From assembly GCA_028716365.1 (NCBI GenBank), contig JAQUPZ010000007.1:62001-126000 (forward strand): 64,000 bases of DNA, in the 5' to 3' direction. The stretch is from Kiritimatiellia bacterium. GTDB taxonomy: Bacteria; Verrucomicrobiota; Kiritimatiellia; UBA8416; YA12-FULL-48-11. Shown piece by piece: positions 8,451 through 17,535 of the stretch (the stretch's first letter is position 1; the number at the start of each line of letters is the position of its first letter). A program made the position numbers and the translations under genes. A model generated the notes under the pieces. The model had not been told where the DNA came from. It made no database searches and saw only the letters and a program-made list of their open reading frames with translations.

Positions 8451-9421
8451 TGAAGGTTCTTGTTGCTGGTGGCGCCGGGTATATCGGAAGCGTCACGACA
8501 GAGATGCTGCTTGATGATGACCATGAAGTAGTCGTGTTTGATAATCTGGAGCGCGGACATCGTAAAGCTATAGATAAAAGAGCTGCATTTCGTAAAGGTG
8601 ACTTGAGGGACAAGGACAGGGTTTTCAAGGTAATGGCTGATTTTAAACCTGATGCTGTGATGCATTTTGCCGCATACGCACTGGTTCCTGAGTCGATGGA
8701 AAAACCCGAAATTTATTTTCGAAACAACGTGGTTGGTGGTGTTAACCTGGTTGAGGCAATGTTTAAAGCGGATGTTGGTAAAATTGTTTTCTCGTCAACT
8801 TGCGCCACATACGGTCAGCCGGAGAAGGTGCCTATTACAGAGGATGTTGCCCAGAAACCGACGAATCCATATGGCGAATCGAAACTGGCGTTCGAAAAGG
8901 TTTTAAACTGGTATCATGAATTACATGGGATGCAGACGGTATTTTTGAGGTATTTTAATGCGTGTGGCGCCACGGAGAAATTTGGCGAGGATCACGATCC
9001 TGAGACGCACATCATACCAATTATCATGCAGGTAGCACTCGGACAGAGAAAAGGCGTCAAAATTTTCGGCGATGATTATAAGACCCCTGATGGGACATGT
9101 TTGCGGGATTACATTCACATCGTTGATCTCGCGCAGGCACATATCCTTGCGCTGAAAGGGAATTATTCAGGTCCATTTAATCTTGGGACTGGTACTGGTT
9201 ATTCTGTTAAAGAGGTTGTGGAAACAGCAAGAGAAATCACCGGACACCCCATTCCTGCAAAAATGGCGCCGAGACGGCCGGGAGATCCGCCGTGCCTTGT
9301 TGCGGGCGCAGATAAAGCCAGAAAGATTTTGAAATGGAAACCGCGGTATGGTGACTTGAAAACCATTATCCAGAGTGCATGGAACTGGCATAGGGAACAT
9401 CCCCGTGGTTATGGGAAGTAA
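8450..9421 (+). CDS. galE: UDP-glucose 4-epimerase
   Basis: Interconverts UDP-glucose and UDP-galactose, feeding LPS and polysaccharide synthesis. It is an extended short-chain dehydrogenase: VAGGAGYIGS binds NAD near the N terminus, SSTCATYGQP carries the catalytic Ser/Thr region, and NPYGESK contains the Tyr-x3-Lys pair. FLRYFNACGA and GTCLRDYIHI are GalE signatures. The 323-residue length is normal. Coupling to lpxD through TAATG suggests shared expression with lipid A genes. A related epimerase specificity (for example N-acetyl sugars) cannot be excluded. Confidence 0.9.
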   Translation: MKVLVAGGAGYIGSVTTEMLLDDDHEVVVFDNLERGHRKAIDKRAAFRKGDLRDKDRVFKVMADFKPDAVMHFAAYALVPESMEKPEIYFRNNVVGGVNLVEAMFKADVGKIVFSSTCATYGQPEKVPITEDVAQKPTNPYGESKLAFEKVLNWYHELHGMQTVFLRYFNACGATEKFGEDHDPETHIIPIIMQVALGQRKGVKIFGDDYKTPDGTCLRDYIHIVDLAQAHILALKGNYSGPFNLGTGTGYSVKEVVETAREITGHPIPAKMAPRRPGDPPCLVAGADKARKILKWKPRYGDLKTIIQSAWNWHREHPRGYGK

Positions 9422-9441
9422 CGTCTTCCTCCTGCCGTTTT

Positions 9442-9924
9442 ATGGCTAAACGACTCAAAATCGAAAATAAAGTTGGGCAACTGCTTCTAGATCAAGGATT
9501 GACGCTGGCTGTTGCTGAGTCTTGCACAGGCGGTTTGGTGGGACACAGGATTACGTCGGTGGCCGGCAGTTCGAAATATTTTACGGGTGGTGTCATTGCT
9601 TATTCAAACGAAGTCAAAATTCGTGAGTTGGGTGTACAGCGGGATGTGCTGAGTAGATATGGCGCGGTAAGCCGACCTGTGGCGCGTCAGATGGCACTTG
9701 GATTAAGGCGTCGTTTCGGCGTTGATATTGCGGTTGCAGTTACAGGTATTGCGGGACCGGGTGGTGGAAGTGCCGCGAAACCTGTGGGATTGGTATTCAT
9801 TGCTGTAGCGGGTGGAGGAGGTAAGAATCTGGTCAGACGTTTTGAATTTAAAGGCAGAAGGATTGCAATTAAAAATACAAGCAGTCAGGCTGCGTTGGAG
9901 TTGTTGAGAGACTTTTTGAAATAA
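9442..9924 (+). CDS. pncC: CinA C-terminal domain / nicotinamide-nucleotide amidase
   Basis: Stand-alone CinA C-terminal domain (160 aa), a family known to deamidate nicotinamide mononucleotide in NAD salvage. [16 protein letters not shown] contains the conserved Ser-Cys-Thr-Gly-Gly, followed by [13 protein letters not shown] and [17 protein letters not shown]. The N-terminal MoaB-like half of full CinA is absent. The gene lies just upstream of recA, the well-known cinA-recA linkage. The ATG at 9442 has little Shine-Dalgarno support, so it may be translated from galE readthrough. Confidence 0.88.
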   Translation: MAKRLKIENKVGQLLLDQGLTLAVAESCTGGLVGHRITSVAGSSKYFTGGVIAYSNEVKIRELGVQRDVLSRYGAVSRPVARQMALGLRRRFGVDIAVAVTGIAGPGGGSAAKPVGLVFIAVAGGGGKNLVRRFEFKGRRIAIKNTSSQAALELLRDFLK

Positions 9925-9941
9925 TAAAGGAGAAGTTGGTT

Positions 9942-10976
9942 ATGAAAAAAGCTGAAAAAGCTGATAAAACTGAAACCAAGCAGAATTCGACACAATTAGA
10001 AGCTGTTCTCGAGCAGATACGCAAAGAATTCGGCGAGGGGGCCATCATGCGCCTTGGGGATGGGGAATCCAGGAAAGAAGTGGCCTGTATTTCCACTGGT
10101 TCATTCTCGCTGGATGTTGCAATGGGGATTGGCGGTCTGCCGCGTGGGAGAGTTGTTGAGATATTTGGTCCAGAATCGTCAGGTAAGACAACCTTAGCGC
10201 TTCATGTCATAGCAAATGCCCAGAAAGCCGGTGGATTGGCTGCCTTTATTGATGCTGAACACGCCATGGATCCTGGTTATGCAAAAAAAATAGGTGTGAA
10301 TCTGGATGATCTTCTTGTTTCTCAGCCGGCTTCAGGTGAGGAAGCTCTCCAGATTGTTGAAACGTTGATTAAAAGCAATTCGCTCGATGTTGTTGTGATT
10401 GATTCAGTTGCGGCATTGGCCCCGCGGGCGGAACTTGAAGGGGCGATGGGTGATTCGCACGTTGGACTACAGGCGCGTTTGATGTCACAGGCTATGAGGA
10501 AATTAACAGCGGCTATTTCCACATCCAAGACGCTGTGTATTTTCACCAACCAGATAAGAGAAAAAATAGGTGTAATGTTCGGGAATCCGGAAACTACTCC
10601 TGGCGGTCGCGCCCTCAAATTCTATTCATCGGTGCGACTGGATATTCGCAGGATTGCGTCGATCAAAGATCCGACAGGTAAAGTTCTCGGGAACAGGACA
10701 AAGGTAAAGGTGGTAAAGAACAAGGTTGCTCCGCCCTTTACCGAAGCTGAATTTGATATTCTTTATGCGCGTGGAATTTCATGGGAAGGTTCTGTATTGG
10801 ATTCTGCCGTGGCACACGGAGTGGTGACAAAACGCGGTTCATGGTTATTCCTTGATAACGAACAGATCGGGCAGGGGCATGAGGGAACGAGGGATCAGAT
10901 GGAAAAAGATCCTGAGTTGACGAAGAAAATAATCGAAAAGATCAAGGCCAAGATAGAAGCAGAAAAGGCAAAGTAG
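9942..10976 (+). CDS. recA: recombinase RecA
   Basis: ATP-dependent strand exchange protein and SOS co-protease. The core is near complete: [11 protein letters not shown], Walker [10 protein letters not shown], the [11 protein letters not shown] stretch, [12 protein letters not shown], loop L1/L2 regions, [22 protein letters not shown] and IYARGIS-like [10 protein letters not shown]. The 344-residue length is standard. The ATG at 9942 is preferred to the TTG two codons earlier because AAAGGAG at 9926-9932 is well spaced from it. No recX follows; alaS comes next after about 80 bases. No clear LexA-type operator was recognised upstream. Confidence 0.97.
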   Translation: MKKAEKADKTETKQNSTQLEAVLEQIRKEFGEGAIMRLGDGESRKEVACISTGSFSLDVAMGIGGLPRGRVVEIFGPESSGKTTLALHVIANAQKAGGLAAFIDAEHAMDPGYAKKIGVNLDDLLVSQPASGEEALQIVETLIKSNSLDVVVIDSVAALAPRAELEGAMGDSHVGLQARLMSQAMRKLTAAISTSKTLCIFTNQIREKIGVMFGNPETTPGGRALKFYSSVRLDIRRIASIKDPTGKVLGNRTKVKVVKNKVAPPFTEAEFDILYARGISWEGSVLDSAVAHGVVTKRGSWLFLDNEQIGQGHEGTRDQMEKDPELTKKIIEKIKAKIEAEKAK

Positions 10977-11055
10977 GAAGAACCCCGAAGGACTTTTTAC
11001 CGGGAAGAATAGTTTTATAACCATCGATTAAGACGGATTAGGAAAAGAAGAACTG

Positions 11056-12840
11056 ATGAGAGCAGATGAATTAAGAGAAAGGTATCTAAAATTTTTTGAG
11101 GGACATGGACACAAGATTATTTCGGGCAGTTCGCTTATTCCTCAGAATGATCCAACGGTATTGTTTACTACTGCTGGTATGCATCCGCTCGTTCCGTATC
11201 TTCTTGGCGAACCTCATCCGTCAGGAAAACGGCTCTGTGATTGCCAGAAGTGTATCAGGACCGGTGATATCGATGATGTCGGAGATTCCTCGCATCTGAC
11301 TTTCTTTGAGATGCTTGGCAATTGGTCGCTCGGTGATTATTTCAAAGAAGAAGCTATTGCAATGTCTTTTGAATTCCTGACCAAATATCTGGGGTTCAGT
11401 GCTGACAAGTTTTCTGTCACTGTTTTTGAGGGAAATGAATCGGCGCCGGCAGACAAGGAGTCCGTTAAGATATGGAAGAAATTTGGAATACCTGATTCCA
11501 GGATTTTTGCCCTGCCGATGAAAGATAACTGGTGGGGGCCCGCCGGGGCAACAGGTCCATGTGGTCCGGACACGGAGATGTTTGTTGACACGGGCAAGCC
11601 GACGTGCAGTCCTGATTGCAGGCCGGGTTGTTCCTGTGGAAAGTTTTTTGAGATATGGAACGATGTTTTTATGCAGTACGAAAAAACGAAAGAAGGAACC
11701 TATGTTCCGTTGAAACAGCATAATGTCGACACAGGTATGGGTGTGGAACGGACGATTGCCATGTTGCAGGGACGTGCAACGATTTATGAGACGGAACTGT
11801 TTGCTCCGGTTATCAAGCTTATTGAAGAAACCAGCGGAAAGAAAATGTCGGCTGACATTGGAACTACCCGGGCCTTTCGTGTTATTTCCGATCACCTGCG
11901 CAGTTCGGTTTTTATTCTTGGCGATCAGCATGGAATAAGTCCAAGTAACCTGGGGCAAGGTTATGTACTCAGGAGGCTGATCAGGCGATCGGTCCGATAT
12001 GCCAAGAAATTGGGATTGGGAATGGGATTTACAAAACCTGTCGCCGAATGCATTGTCGATAACTATAAGCATGTCTATCCGGAACTCAATATCAACAGGG
12101 ACCGGATTGTCATGGAACTGGTTGCCGAAGAAGAGAAATTTGAGAATACGCTGGATCGCGGGATGGGCGAACTTGACAAGGTTCTGACACAGATTACGGA
12201 GCACAATCAAAAAGTCCTTTCAGGAAGGGTTGCATTCAGGCTTTACGATACCTGTGGGTTTCCTTTGGAGTTTACCGAGGAGATATGCAGGGAGCGGGGT
12301 ATTTCAGTTGACAAAAAAGGTTTTGATGAGGCCTTTGAAAAACACAAGGAAATTTCAAAACAGGGTGCGGATAAGATTTTTAAAGGGGGATTGGCTGATC
12401 ATTCGGAAACAACCACGCGTCTCCATACAGCTACTCATCTTCTGCATAAGAGCTTGCAAATCGTATTGGGCGATCACGTGAAACAGAAGGGGTCTAATAT
12501 TACAGTCGAAAGGCTTCGTTTCGACTTCTCGCATCCTGCAAAAATGACGGAAGAAGAGATCAGGAAAGTGGAAACCCTGGTCAATGATGCCATTAAACGC
12601 AGTCTGCCTGTCACGATGGAAACAATGACTCTTGAGGAAGCGCAAAAGGCAGGATCGATGGCACTGTTTGCCGGTAAATACGGTGAACAGGTGAAGGTCT
12701 ATACAATAGGTGATTATTCCAAGGAAGTCTGTGGCGGACCTCACGTCAAAAACACGAGCGAACTTGGCCGGTTTAAGATCAAGAAAGAAGAAGCCTCAAG
12801 TGCCGGTGTTCGTCGTATTCGAGCCGTTCTGGAAAGTTGA
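11056..12840 (+). CDS. alaS: alanyl-tRNA synthetase, short form without C-terminal DHHA1/C-Ala domain
   Basis: Charges tRNA-Ala. Class II catalytic core: NDPTVLFTTAGMHPLVPYLLGE and FFEMLGNWSLGDYF (quoted in part), then the tRNA-recognition domain (EEEKFENTLDRG) and the editing domain with HTATHLLH and CGGPH zinc-site residues. It stops after the SAD module (AGVRRIRAVLES), so it is 594 residues against about 870 for usual bacterial enzymes. The variant wording GKRLCDCQKCIRTGDIDDVGD and EDNWWGPAG-like KDNWWGPAGATGPCGPDTEM resembles the short AlaRS that I recall from candidate-phylum bacteria. The 91 bases downstream hold no continuation, so this is not an obvious frameshift. Confidence 0.93.
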   Translation: MRADELRERYLKFFEGHGHKIISGSSLIPQNDPTVLFTTAGMHPLVPYLLGEPHPSGKRLCDCQKCIRTGDIDDVGDSSHLTFFEMLGNWSLGDYFKEEAIAMSFEFLTKYLGFSADKFSVTVFEGNESAPADKESVKIWKKFGIPDSRIFALPMKDNWWGPAGATGPCGPDTEMFVDTGKPTCSPDCRPGCSCGKFFEIWNDVFMQYEKTKEGTYVPLKQHNVDTGMGVERTIAMLQGRATIYETELFAPVIKLIEETSGKKMSADIGTTRAFRVISDHLRSSVFILGDQHGISPSNLGQGYVLRRLIRRSVRYAKKLGLGMGFTKPVAECIVDNYKHVYPELNINRDRIVMELVAEEEKFENTLDRGMGELDKVLTQITEHNQKVLSGRVAFRLYDTCGFPLEFTEEICRERGISVDKKGFDEAFEKHKEISKQGADKIFKGGLADHSETTTRLHTATHLLHKSLQIVLGDHVKQKGSNITVERLRFDFSHPAKMTEEEIRKVETLVNDAIKRSLPVTMETMTLEEAQKAGSMALFAGKYGEQVKVYTIGDYSKEVCGGPHVKNTSELGRFKIKKEEASSAGVRRIRAVLES

Positions 12841-12931
12841 TAAGACCTTAACGTTGAGTTTCCTGTTTCTGAATCCTGTAATGTCACATGCATTCAACTT
12901 TTTTGATGAAAGATGAACATGCAACTTTAAT

Positions 12932-13768
12932 CTAGAGCAGACGGAAAGTCCGAAGGCAGGAAAGGAAATCGGGAGGTGGTTGCGCATTGACATGAATGTG
13001 CCTGCTGGTGACCGGATGAATAAACTGGAGAGAAGTGGCGTGTAGCATCTGACGGGTAATTGAAATGGTATGTGCCGAGGCAGGCAGTCTTGTGCCATAA
13101 TTCTTGTCGCCCAGTACCGGATGATCAATGGAAAGCAGGTGTTTTCTTATCTGGTGGGTGCGACCGGTTTCGATTGAAAGCTGAAGGTGGCTGGCGTAGC
13201 GGTTTCCAAGAATGACTCGCAAATGCGTAATTGCAGGCTGATTGTCTATAGGAGTATTGATTGTCTGGATGCGTGGTTCAACCTGCCCCGCCACTATGGC
13301 TTCATATATCTTTATTACAGCACGCTGTTGAAACAACGGTATTATTCTTTCCAAGGCCGCCTGATTCTTTGCAAGAAGAAAACTTCCTGAAGTATCTTTG
13401 TCCAGCCTGTGTACCGCCCTCAGAGATGGCAGGTTGAGTTGTTTCCTCAATCGTTCTTCAAAGCTTTTCTGGCCGTTTGACAGTATTCCTGCCGGTTTAT
13501 TGACTACCATATAATCATCGTCCTCATAAAGAATAGTAGCCTTTACAGCGGCTGATGGTGTGTAAGAGGTATCTTTGTCGGGGAGTTCAATACGGTCACC
13601 TGAACGGAGCGAATGACGTGCCATCCAAATGCGTTTACGATTCACAAATACGGTTCGGCTGTCGATAATTTGTTTGGCCTTGTTACGGGAAAGGTCAAGC
13701 CGGCCAGCCAGAAAATCCTGAAGGAACATCCCGTTCTCACCATTACCTACTACCAGTTTTGTTGTCAT
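12932..13768 (-). CDS. RluA-family 23S rRNA/tRNA pseudouridine synthase
   Basis: Converts uridine to pseudouridine in structured RNA. An N-terminal S4-like RNA-binding domain (residues ~14-60, FLAGRLDLSRNKAKQIID) is followed by the catalytic domain with AVHRLDKDTSG, where the Asp is the catalytic residue, and by ETGRTHQIRKHL and HPVLGDKNYG. The 278 residues are typical. AAGGAAG precedes the ATG. It converges on alaS with a 91-base gap. Which uridine is modified (RluA, RluC or RluD type) cannot be told from sequence alone. Confidence 0.9.
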   Translation of the reverse strand: MTTKLVVGNGENGMFLQDFLAGRLDLSRNKAKQIIDSRTVFVNRKRIWMARHSLRSGDRIELPDKDTSYTPSAAVKATILYEDDDYMVVNKPAGILSNGQKSFEERLRKQLNLPSLRAVHRLDKDTSGSFLLAKNQAALERIIPLFQQRAVIKIYEAIVAGQVEPRIQTINTPIDNQPAITHLRVILGNRYASHLQLSIETGRTHQIRKHLLSIDHPVLGDKNYGTRLPASAHTISITRQMLHATSLQFIHPVTSRHIHVNAQPPPDFLSCLRTFRLL

Positions 13769-14008
13769 CCATTCTTCCTTAATTGGAGAATATTACCGCG
13801 TTTGCGTAAAACTACTAACAAAAACTTATCTTTTCTTGTTATACTGCTCTTGATTGTAAAGAACTCCTCATGTTGTTCCGTCATAATGATATGAGGCTTC
13901 GCAAGAACCTCTTTCCCTGTCACATGGTTTGTGCTAGAAGGTCAGGGTTTTTAGATTCGAATAAAAGAATAATGATATAAATAATATTCAAGCTAAAAGA
14001 AGAAAAGG

Positions 14009-16213
14009 ATGCCGAAAGAAATTAAAGACAGGAATGATTCGGAATTGGAAGCGTGGTTTCTTGATGCGCTGGCTGCTGAGAAGCTTCCGCTGGATCATAT
14101 GCTTGTCTTGCTGGCACAATTTGGCGCAAACGAAAAAACCGGGATGGCCAATAGCTGGGTAGGACTTCTTCAGGACACATTGATGGAACGTGGCGACAAG
14201 TTCGGTATGTTCCGGTTGATGAAAACTGTGTACACATGGCGCAAACAGGAATCTGTTTTTTTTAAAACATGCAAAGATGCGCTTGCGTCTGTTTTCAAGG
14301 ACAGGCTGGGAACAGGTTTCCTTGGGGCGGCCGGGTTCGATCAAAACCTTCCTGTGAGTGAATGCCTCAGACGTTTTGAAGTTCTTATTGAACTTAAATC
14401 GGGTCAGTTCTGTTATGATAAGACCTGGGGATTCGGTATAGTCCAACGGCTCGACGATTTTTATCAGAAGATCGTTATCAACTTTGACAAGAAAAAAGGC
14501 CACCAGATGTCGTTTGTCTATGCAGGTGAGGCGCTGGAAATTATCGGTAACGACCATATTTTGACAGTACAACACAATGATCCTGTAAAACTTGCTGAAC
14601 TTGTGAAAAACAATCCGGCTGAGGTTGTGAAAATGGCGATCCGCAGTTATGGACCAGCAAGTGCACCGCGGTTAAGGGAGTTACTTGTACCCGATCCCGT
14701 TAAACCGGATGAGTGGAAAATTTTCTGGGATGAAGCAAGAAAGATGCTGAAAGATGATCTACTGATTGATTTACCGACAAAAAGAAATGACCCGATCCAT
14801 CTGAGAGAAAAACACAGAGAATATGACGAGGAATGGTTTGCGGCATTCAGGTCTGAAAGGGATGTCGATCGAGTACTTGAACTTGTTGCCGAGCTTGAAG
14901 CGTCGACTGATGATGTTGTCAAGACAGGTCGGCAATGGAAGGAATTCCTGACGGACCGGTTTGCATTCGTGGTGAAAGGTTGTTTTGGGAAACGTCCGGA
15001 TATTATTGTTCGCGTTGTTATGTTTGCAAAGCGGTTTGGACTGGATCGTGTCGAGGATGGGGGCATTGATGGTATTGCCATAACAAGATCACTATTTGCA
15101 CCTGAGCAGTTTCTACTGGCAATTTCCAAAATTCCTGCCCGTGATTTAAACGGATTTGTACAGTATATGTCCGCATGCGATGCCAAACTAACGGCAGATG
15201 TGATCTTATCCTTGATTCCACAAATGGCGATTAATGTTTTAAATGAAGGTATTACTTTTCTTTTGCAGACCATGAAGGAGGATGATTGTGCGGAACTTTT
15301 CAGGTCCAGGCTCATGACGAGGACAGCAAGTCCAAGTATGCTGTTGTGGGTCTGTCGCAATCTGGATCGTGCCGCAACATGGGAGCTGGTTAATATATCT
15401 GAACTTCTGGCACAGGTCATTGATGATCTGAAGGAAACCAAGAGTGGCGATGATCTGAAGTCTCAAAACCAACTAAAACTGCTTTTAACCCAGAAAGCAT
15501 GGCTCGAGAAGGTTCTGGCCAGAATGAGTGCTGATCAACGTGCTGACTTTATAATCAGGCTCAATATATCACGGGTTCTGGATGACGCTGCAAAGCGATC
15601 TGCACTGGCATTGATGATTAAGATTTATCCCGAACTGAAAGATATCCTTTCGAGTAAGGATGAGCAACCTGATGAGACAATTGTCAGGCGTGGCCGTTTC
15701 ACTTCGTGGCGTTCTTACCGGGAACGACAGGAACAGTATAAGATATTGATTGAAAAAACCATTCCCGCGAATAGCCGTGATATTGCTATTGCGCGGAGTT
15801 ATGGTGACCTTAGGGAAAATCACGAATACAAAACGGCGAAGGAAATGCAGGGAATATTTCTTAAAAGGCAGGGAGAAATAGAACGGGATCTTCAGGTTGT
15901 AAAGGGGACGGATTTTGCCGGAATACCGGTCAACCGGGTTGGGATGGGAACCTTTGTGACTATCAGGCGGCCAAATGGCAGTGAACAGACATTCGCAGTG
16001 CTTGGGGAATGGGATCGAGATGAGAAGCTTGGCATAATTTCAAGTGAAAGTAAGCTTGCGAAGCTTATGGAAGGACGGCAAGAGGGTGACGAAGTAACAC
16101 TGCCGGCAAGTGGTTCAGGGGATGGCGAGGAGAGGTGTGAAATTGTTAAAGTCATGAATCTGCCGGACGAGATAAAGCAGTGGGTTGCCGGGACCGCAGA
16201 ACAGGAAAAATAA
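14009..16213 (+). CDS. greA: large GreA-type transcript cleavage factor
   Basis: The last ~160 residues are GreA: IAIARSYGDLRENHEY holds the acidic coiled-coil tip (Asp-Leu-x-Glu-Asn, the residues that activate cleavage by RNA polymerase), followed by the FKBP-like C-terminal domain (GMGTFVTIRRPNGSEQTF, EGDEVTLP). About 570 residues precede it, mostly helical and without a motif I can name; W-GFG-V and KGHQMSFVYAGEAL at ~135-175 look like a small beta domain. Chlamydial GreA is also about 715 residues, so this supports a PVC origin. The start ATG has AAAAGG immediately upstream. Confidence 0.88.
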   Translation: MPKEIKDRNDSELEAWFLDALAAEKLPLDHMLVLLAQFGANEKTGMANSWVGLLQDTLMERGDKFGMFRLMKTVYTWRKQESVFFKTCKDALASVFKDRLGTGFLGAAGFDQNLPVSECLRRFEVLIELKSGQFCYDKTWGFGIVQRLDDFYQKIVINFDKKKGHQMSFVYAGEALEIIGNDHILTVQHNDPVKLAELVKNNPAEVVKMAIRSYGPASAPRLRELLVPDPVKPDEWKIFWDEARKMLKDDLLIDLPTKRNDPIHLREKHREYDEEWFAAFRSERDVDRVLELVAELEASTDDVVKTGRQWKEFLTDRFAFVVKGCFGKRPDIIVRVVMFAKRFGLDRVEDGGIDGIAITRSLFAPEQFLLAISKIPARDLNGFVQYMSACDAKLTADVILSLIPQMAINVLNEGITFLLQTMKEDDCAELFRSRLMTRTASPSMLLWVCRNLDRAATWELVNISELLAQVIDDLKETKSGDDLKSQNQLKLLLTQKAWLEKVLARMSADQRADFIIRLNISRVLDDAAKRSALALMIKIYPELKDILSSKDEQPDETIVRRGRFTSWRSYRERQEQYKILIEKTIPANSRDIAIARSYGDLRENHEYKTAKEMQGIFLKRQGEIERDLQVVKGTDFAGIPVNRVGMGTFVTIRRPNGSEQTFAVLGEWDRDEKLGIISSESKLAKLMEGRQEGDEVTLPASGSGDGEERCEIVKVMNLPDEIKQWVAGTAEQEK

Positions 16214-16226
16214 GTGTCCATGATTG

Positions 16227-16255
16227 TTGACACATTTGATGGCGTTATGTTAATT
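16227..16255 (+). promoter_or_regulatory. possible sigma70 promoter for the dksA-like gene
   Basis: TTGACA at 16227-16232 matches the -35 consensus perfectly; TTAATT at 16250-16255 is a weak -10 after 17 bases. It lies in the gap between greA and the dksA-like gene. The -10 match is poor, so this is tentative. Confidence 0.3.
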
Positions 16256-16322
16256 TCCGCCCTCTTTATTTGCGTTCTAATAAAATGATGGCGGGAACAC
16301 GAACTCGAAGTAGAGGTGTAAA

Positions 16323-16919
16323 ATGGCGAAAAAAAAGAAGACCAGAAAGTCATCGAAAATAAAAAGTCGGCGCACAGTTTCGAAGCGTATAAAGAAAGCG
16401 GCTGTGTCCCGTAAATTGGTGATACGTGGGTTAGGGAAGAAAAAACATGTGGAAGAACCGGAAGAGTCGATCCCTATTCCTGTTGTCAAATTGCCAGTGG
16501 CAAAGAAAAAAGAATTCCGTGACATGTTGCTCGGGTTGAGGGAACGACTCGCAGGTCAAATCACCACTCTTAAAGGCGATTCCCTTCAGAGATTTGATGC
16601 CGCCAACACGGAAGAAGATGGAACTGATGCGTTTGAACGCCAGTTTGCGCTTAACCTTGTGAGTTCTGAGCAGGATGCGCTTTTTGAAATAGACGAGGCA
16701 TTGAGGCGCCTTGACGAAGGAATATACGGCGTTTGTCTTCAATGCAGGAAGTTGATCGAGTTTTCGCGCCTGAAGGCGCTGCCTTTCGTAAAAATGTGCG
16801 TGAAATGCCAGTCTAAGAATGAAAAAGGAAAACCAGGCTTTCGTTTTGATGAAACGGTGGCATATCACACTGAGACCCCTGAACAGGAAGAACCTGCTGA
16901 CGGTTCGGATTCACTCTGA
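16323..16919 (+). CDS. DksA/TraR-family zinc-finger transcription regulator with basic N-terminal extension
   Basis: DksA/TraR proteins enter the RNA polymerase secondary channel and tune initiation. The C-terminal ~125 residues show the family: LRERLAGQITTLKG helix, a long coiled coil with ANTEEDGTDAFERQ, then YGVCLQCRKLIEFSRLKALP and MCVKCQ, a four-Cys zinc finger. The first ~55 residues are extremely Lys/Arg rich (KKKKTRKSSKIKSRRTVSKR), which is not part of normal DksA (about 150 aa) and could bind nucleic acid. GAGGTG precedes the ATG. It follows greA, another secondary-channel factor, and precedes lspA. Confidence 0.88.
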   Translation: MAKKKKTRKSSKIKSRRTVSKRIKKAAVSRKLVIRGLGKKKHVEEPEESIPIPVVKLPVAKKKEFRDMLLGLRERLAGQITTLKGDSLQRFDAANTEEDGTDAFERQFALNLVSSEQDALFEIDEALRRLDEGIYGVCLQCRKLIEFSRLKALPFVKMCVKCQSKNEKGKPGFRFDETVAYHTETPEQEEPADGSDSL

Positions 16920-16934
16920 TTCCGGAAGTGATTG

Positions 16935-17438
16935 ATGCTGATTTTATGCTTGAGCTTTTTTATCGCTCTGCTGGATCAGGTCACAAAATATCTGATCAGG
17001 CAAAAACTTCTTGTCGGTCATATTACCGTTATTCCTGATTTCTTCGATATTTGCTATGTTCAGAACACTGGGGCGGCATGGGGCATCATGCAGGGGTTGA
17101 ACAGCTGGCTCGTAATTCTTTCAATTGTAATGCTTGGTTTGATTATCATTTTTCGCAAATCTATTCTTCAGGATACGCTTATTCATCGTATAGCCATTGG
17201 TTTGATGATAGGAGGAATAGTCGGAAATTTAGTGGATAGAGTAAGGTTGGGATACGTTGTGGATTTTCTGCATTTCTTCTGGCGTAATCACCATTTTCCA
17301 TCATTCAATGTTGCCGATTCAGCGATCTGTGTCGGTGTTGCGTTATATGTCATCTCGCAATTTTTTGAGAAACCATCTTCGTCCCTGTCTTCTCAAGGTT
17401 CGGCCGAACCGGCGAAAATTGAAACAGAGTCGAAATAG
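16935..17438 (+). CDS. lspA: lipoprotein signal peptidase
   Basis: Aspartyl protease of the inner membrane that removes the signal peptide from diacylglyceryl prolipoproteins. Four membrane segments are visible. The catalytic aspartates are in GNLVDRVRLGYVVDF and FNVADSAI, and YVQNTGAAWGI is the conserved second-loop motif. The ATG at 16935 follows GGAAGTG; an in-frame TTG lies one codon earlier. The 167-residue length is normal. Its presence agrees with the many lipoproteins in this window. Confidence 0.95.
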   Translation: MLILCLSFFIALLDQVTKYLIRQKLLVGHITVIPDFFDICYVQNTGAAWGIMQGLNSWLVILSIVMLGLIIIFRKSILQDTLIHRIAIGLMIGGIVGNLVDRVRLGYVVDFLHFFWRNHHFPSFNVADSAICVGVALYVISQFFEKPSSSLSSQGSAEPAKIETESK

Positions 17439-17458
17439 TGATATTGCGAAATTGACGG

Positions 17459-17481
17459 CAGAGGTCGGCTTTTGGCCTCTG
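17459..17481 (+). terminator. hairpin between lspA and miaA
   Basis: CAGAGGTC pairs with GGCCTCTG (8 bp, one G-U pair) around a 7-base loop. No T-run follows (GATAAAATTT), so it is not a canonical Rho-independent terminator. It may be an attenuator or an mRNA-stabilising stem. Confidence 0.4.
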
Positions 17482-17535
17482 GATAAAATTTAAATATCAG
17501 GTTGCCAATATCCAGGTCTCAAGTTTTGAAAGTTT

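Noticed and set aside
12841..12931. Missing C-terminal alaS domain as a frameshift artefact
   Set aside because: Only 91 bases separate alaS from the convergent gene and no frame shows DHHA1-type sequence.
13880..13990. Possible tRNA near GATTCGAAT
   Set aside because: The stretch lacks acceptor and anticodon stems; the match is only to a T-loop-like word.
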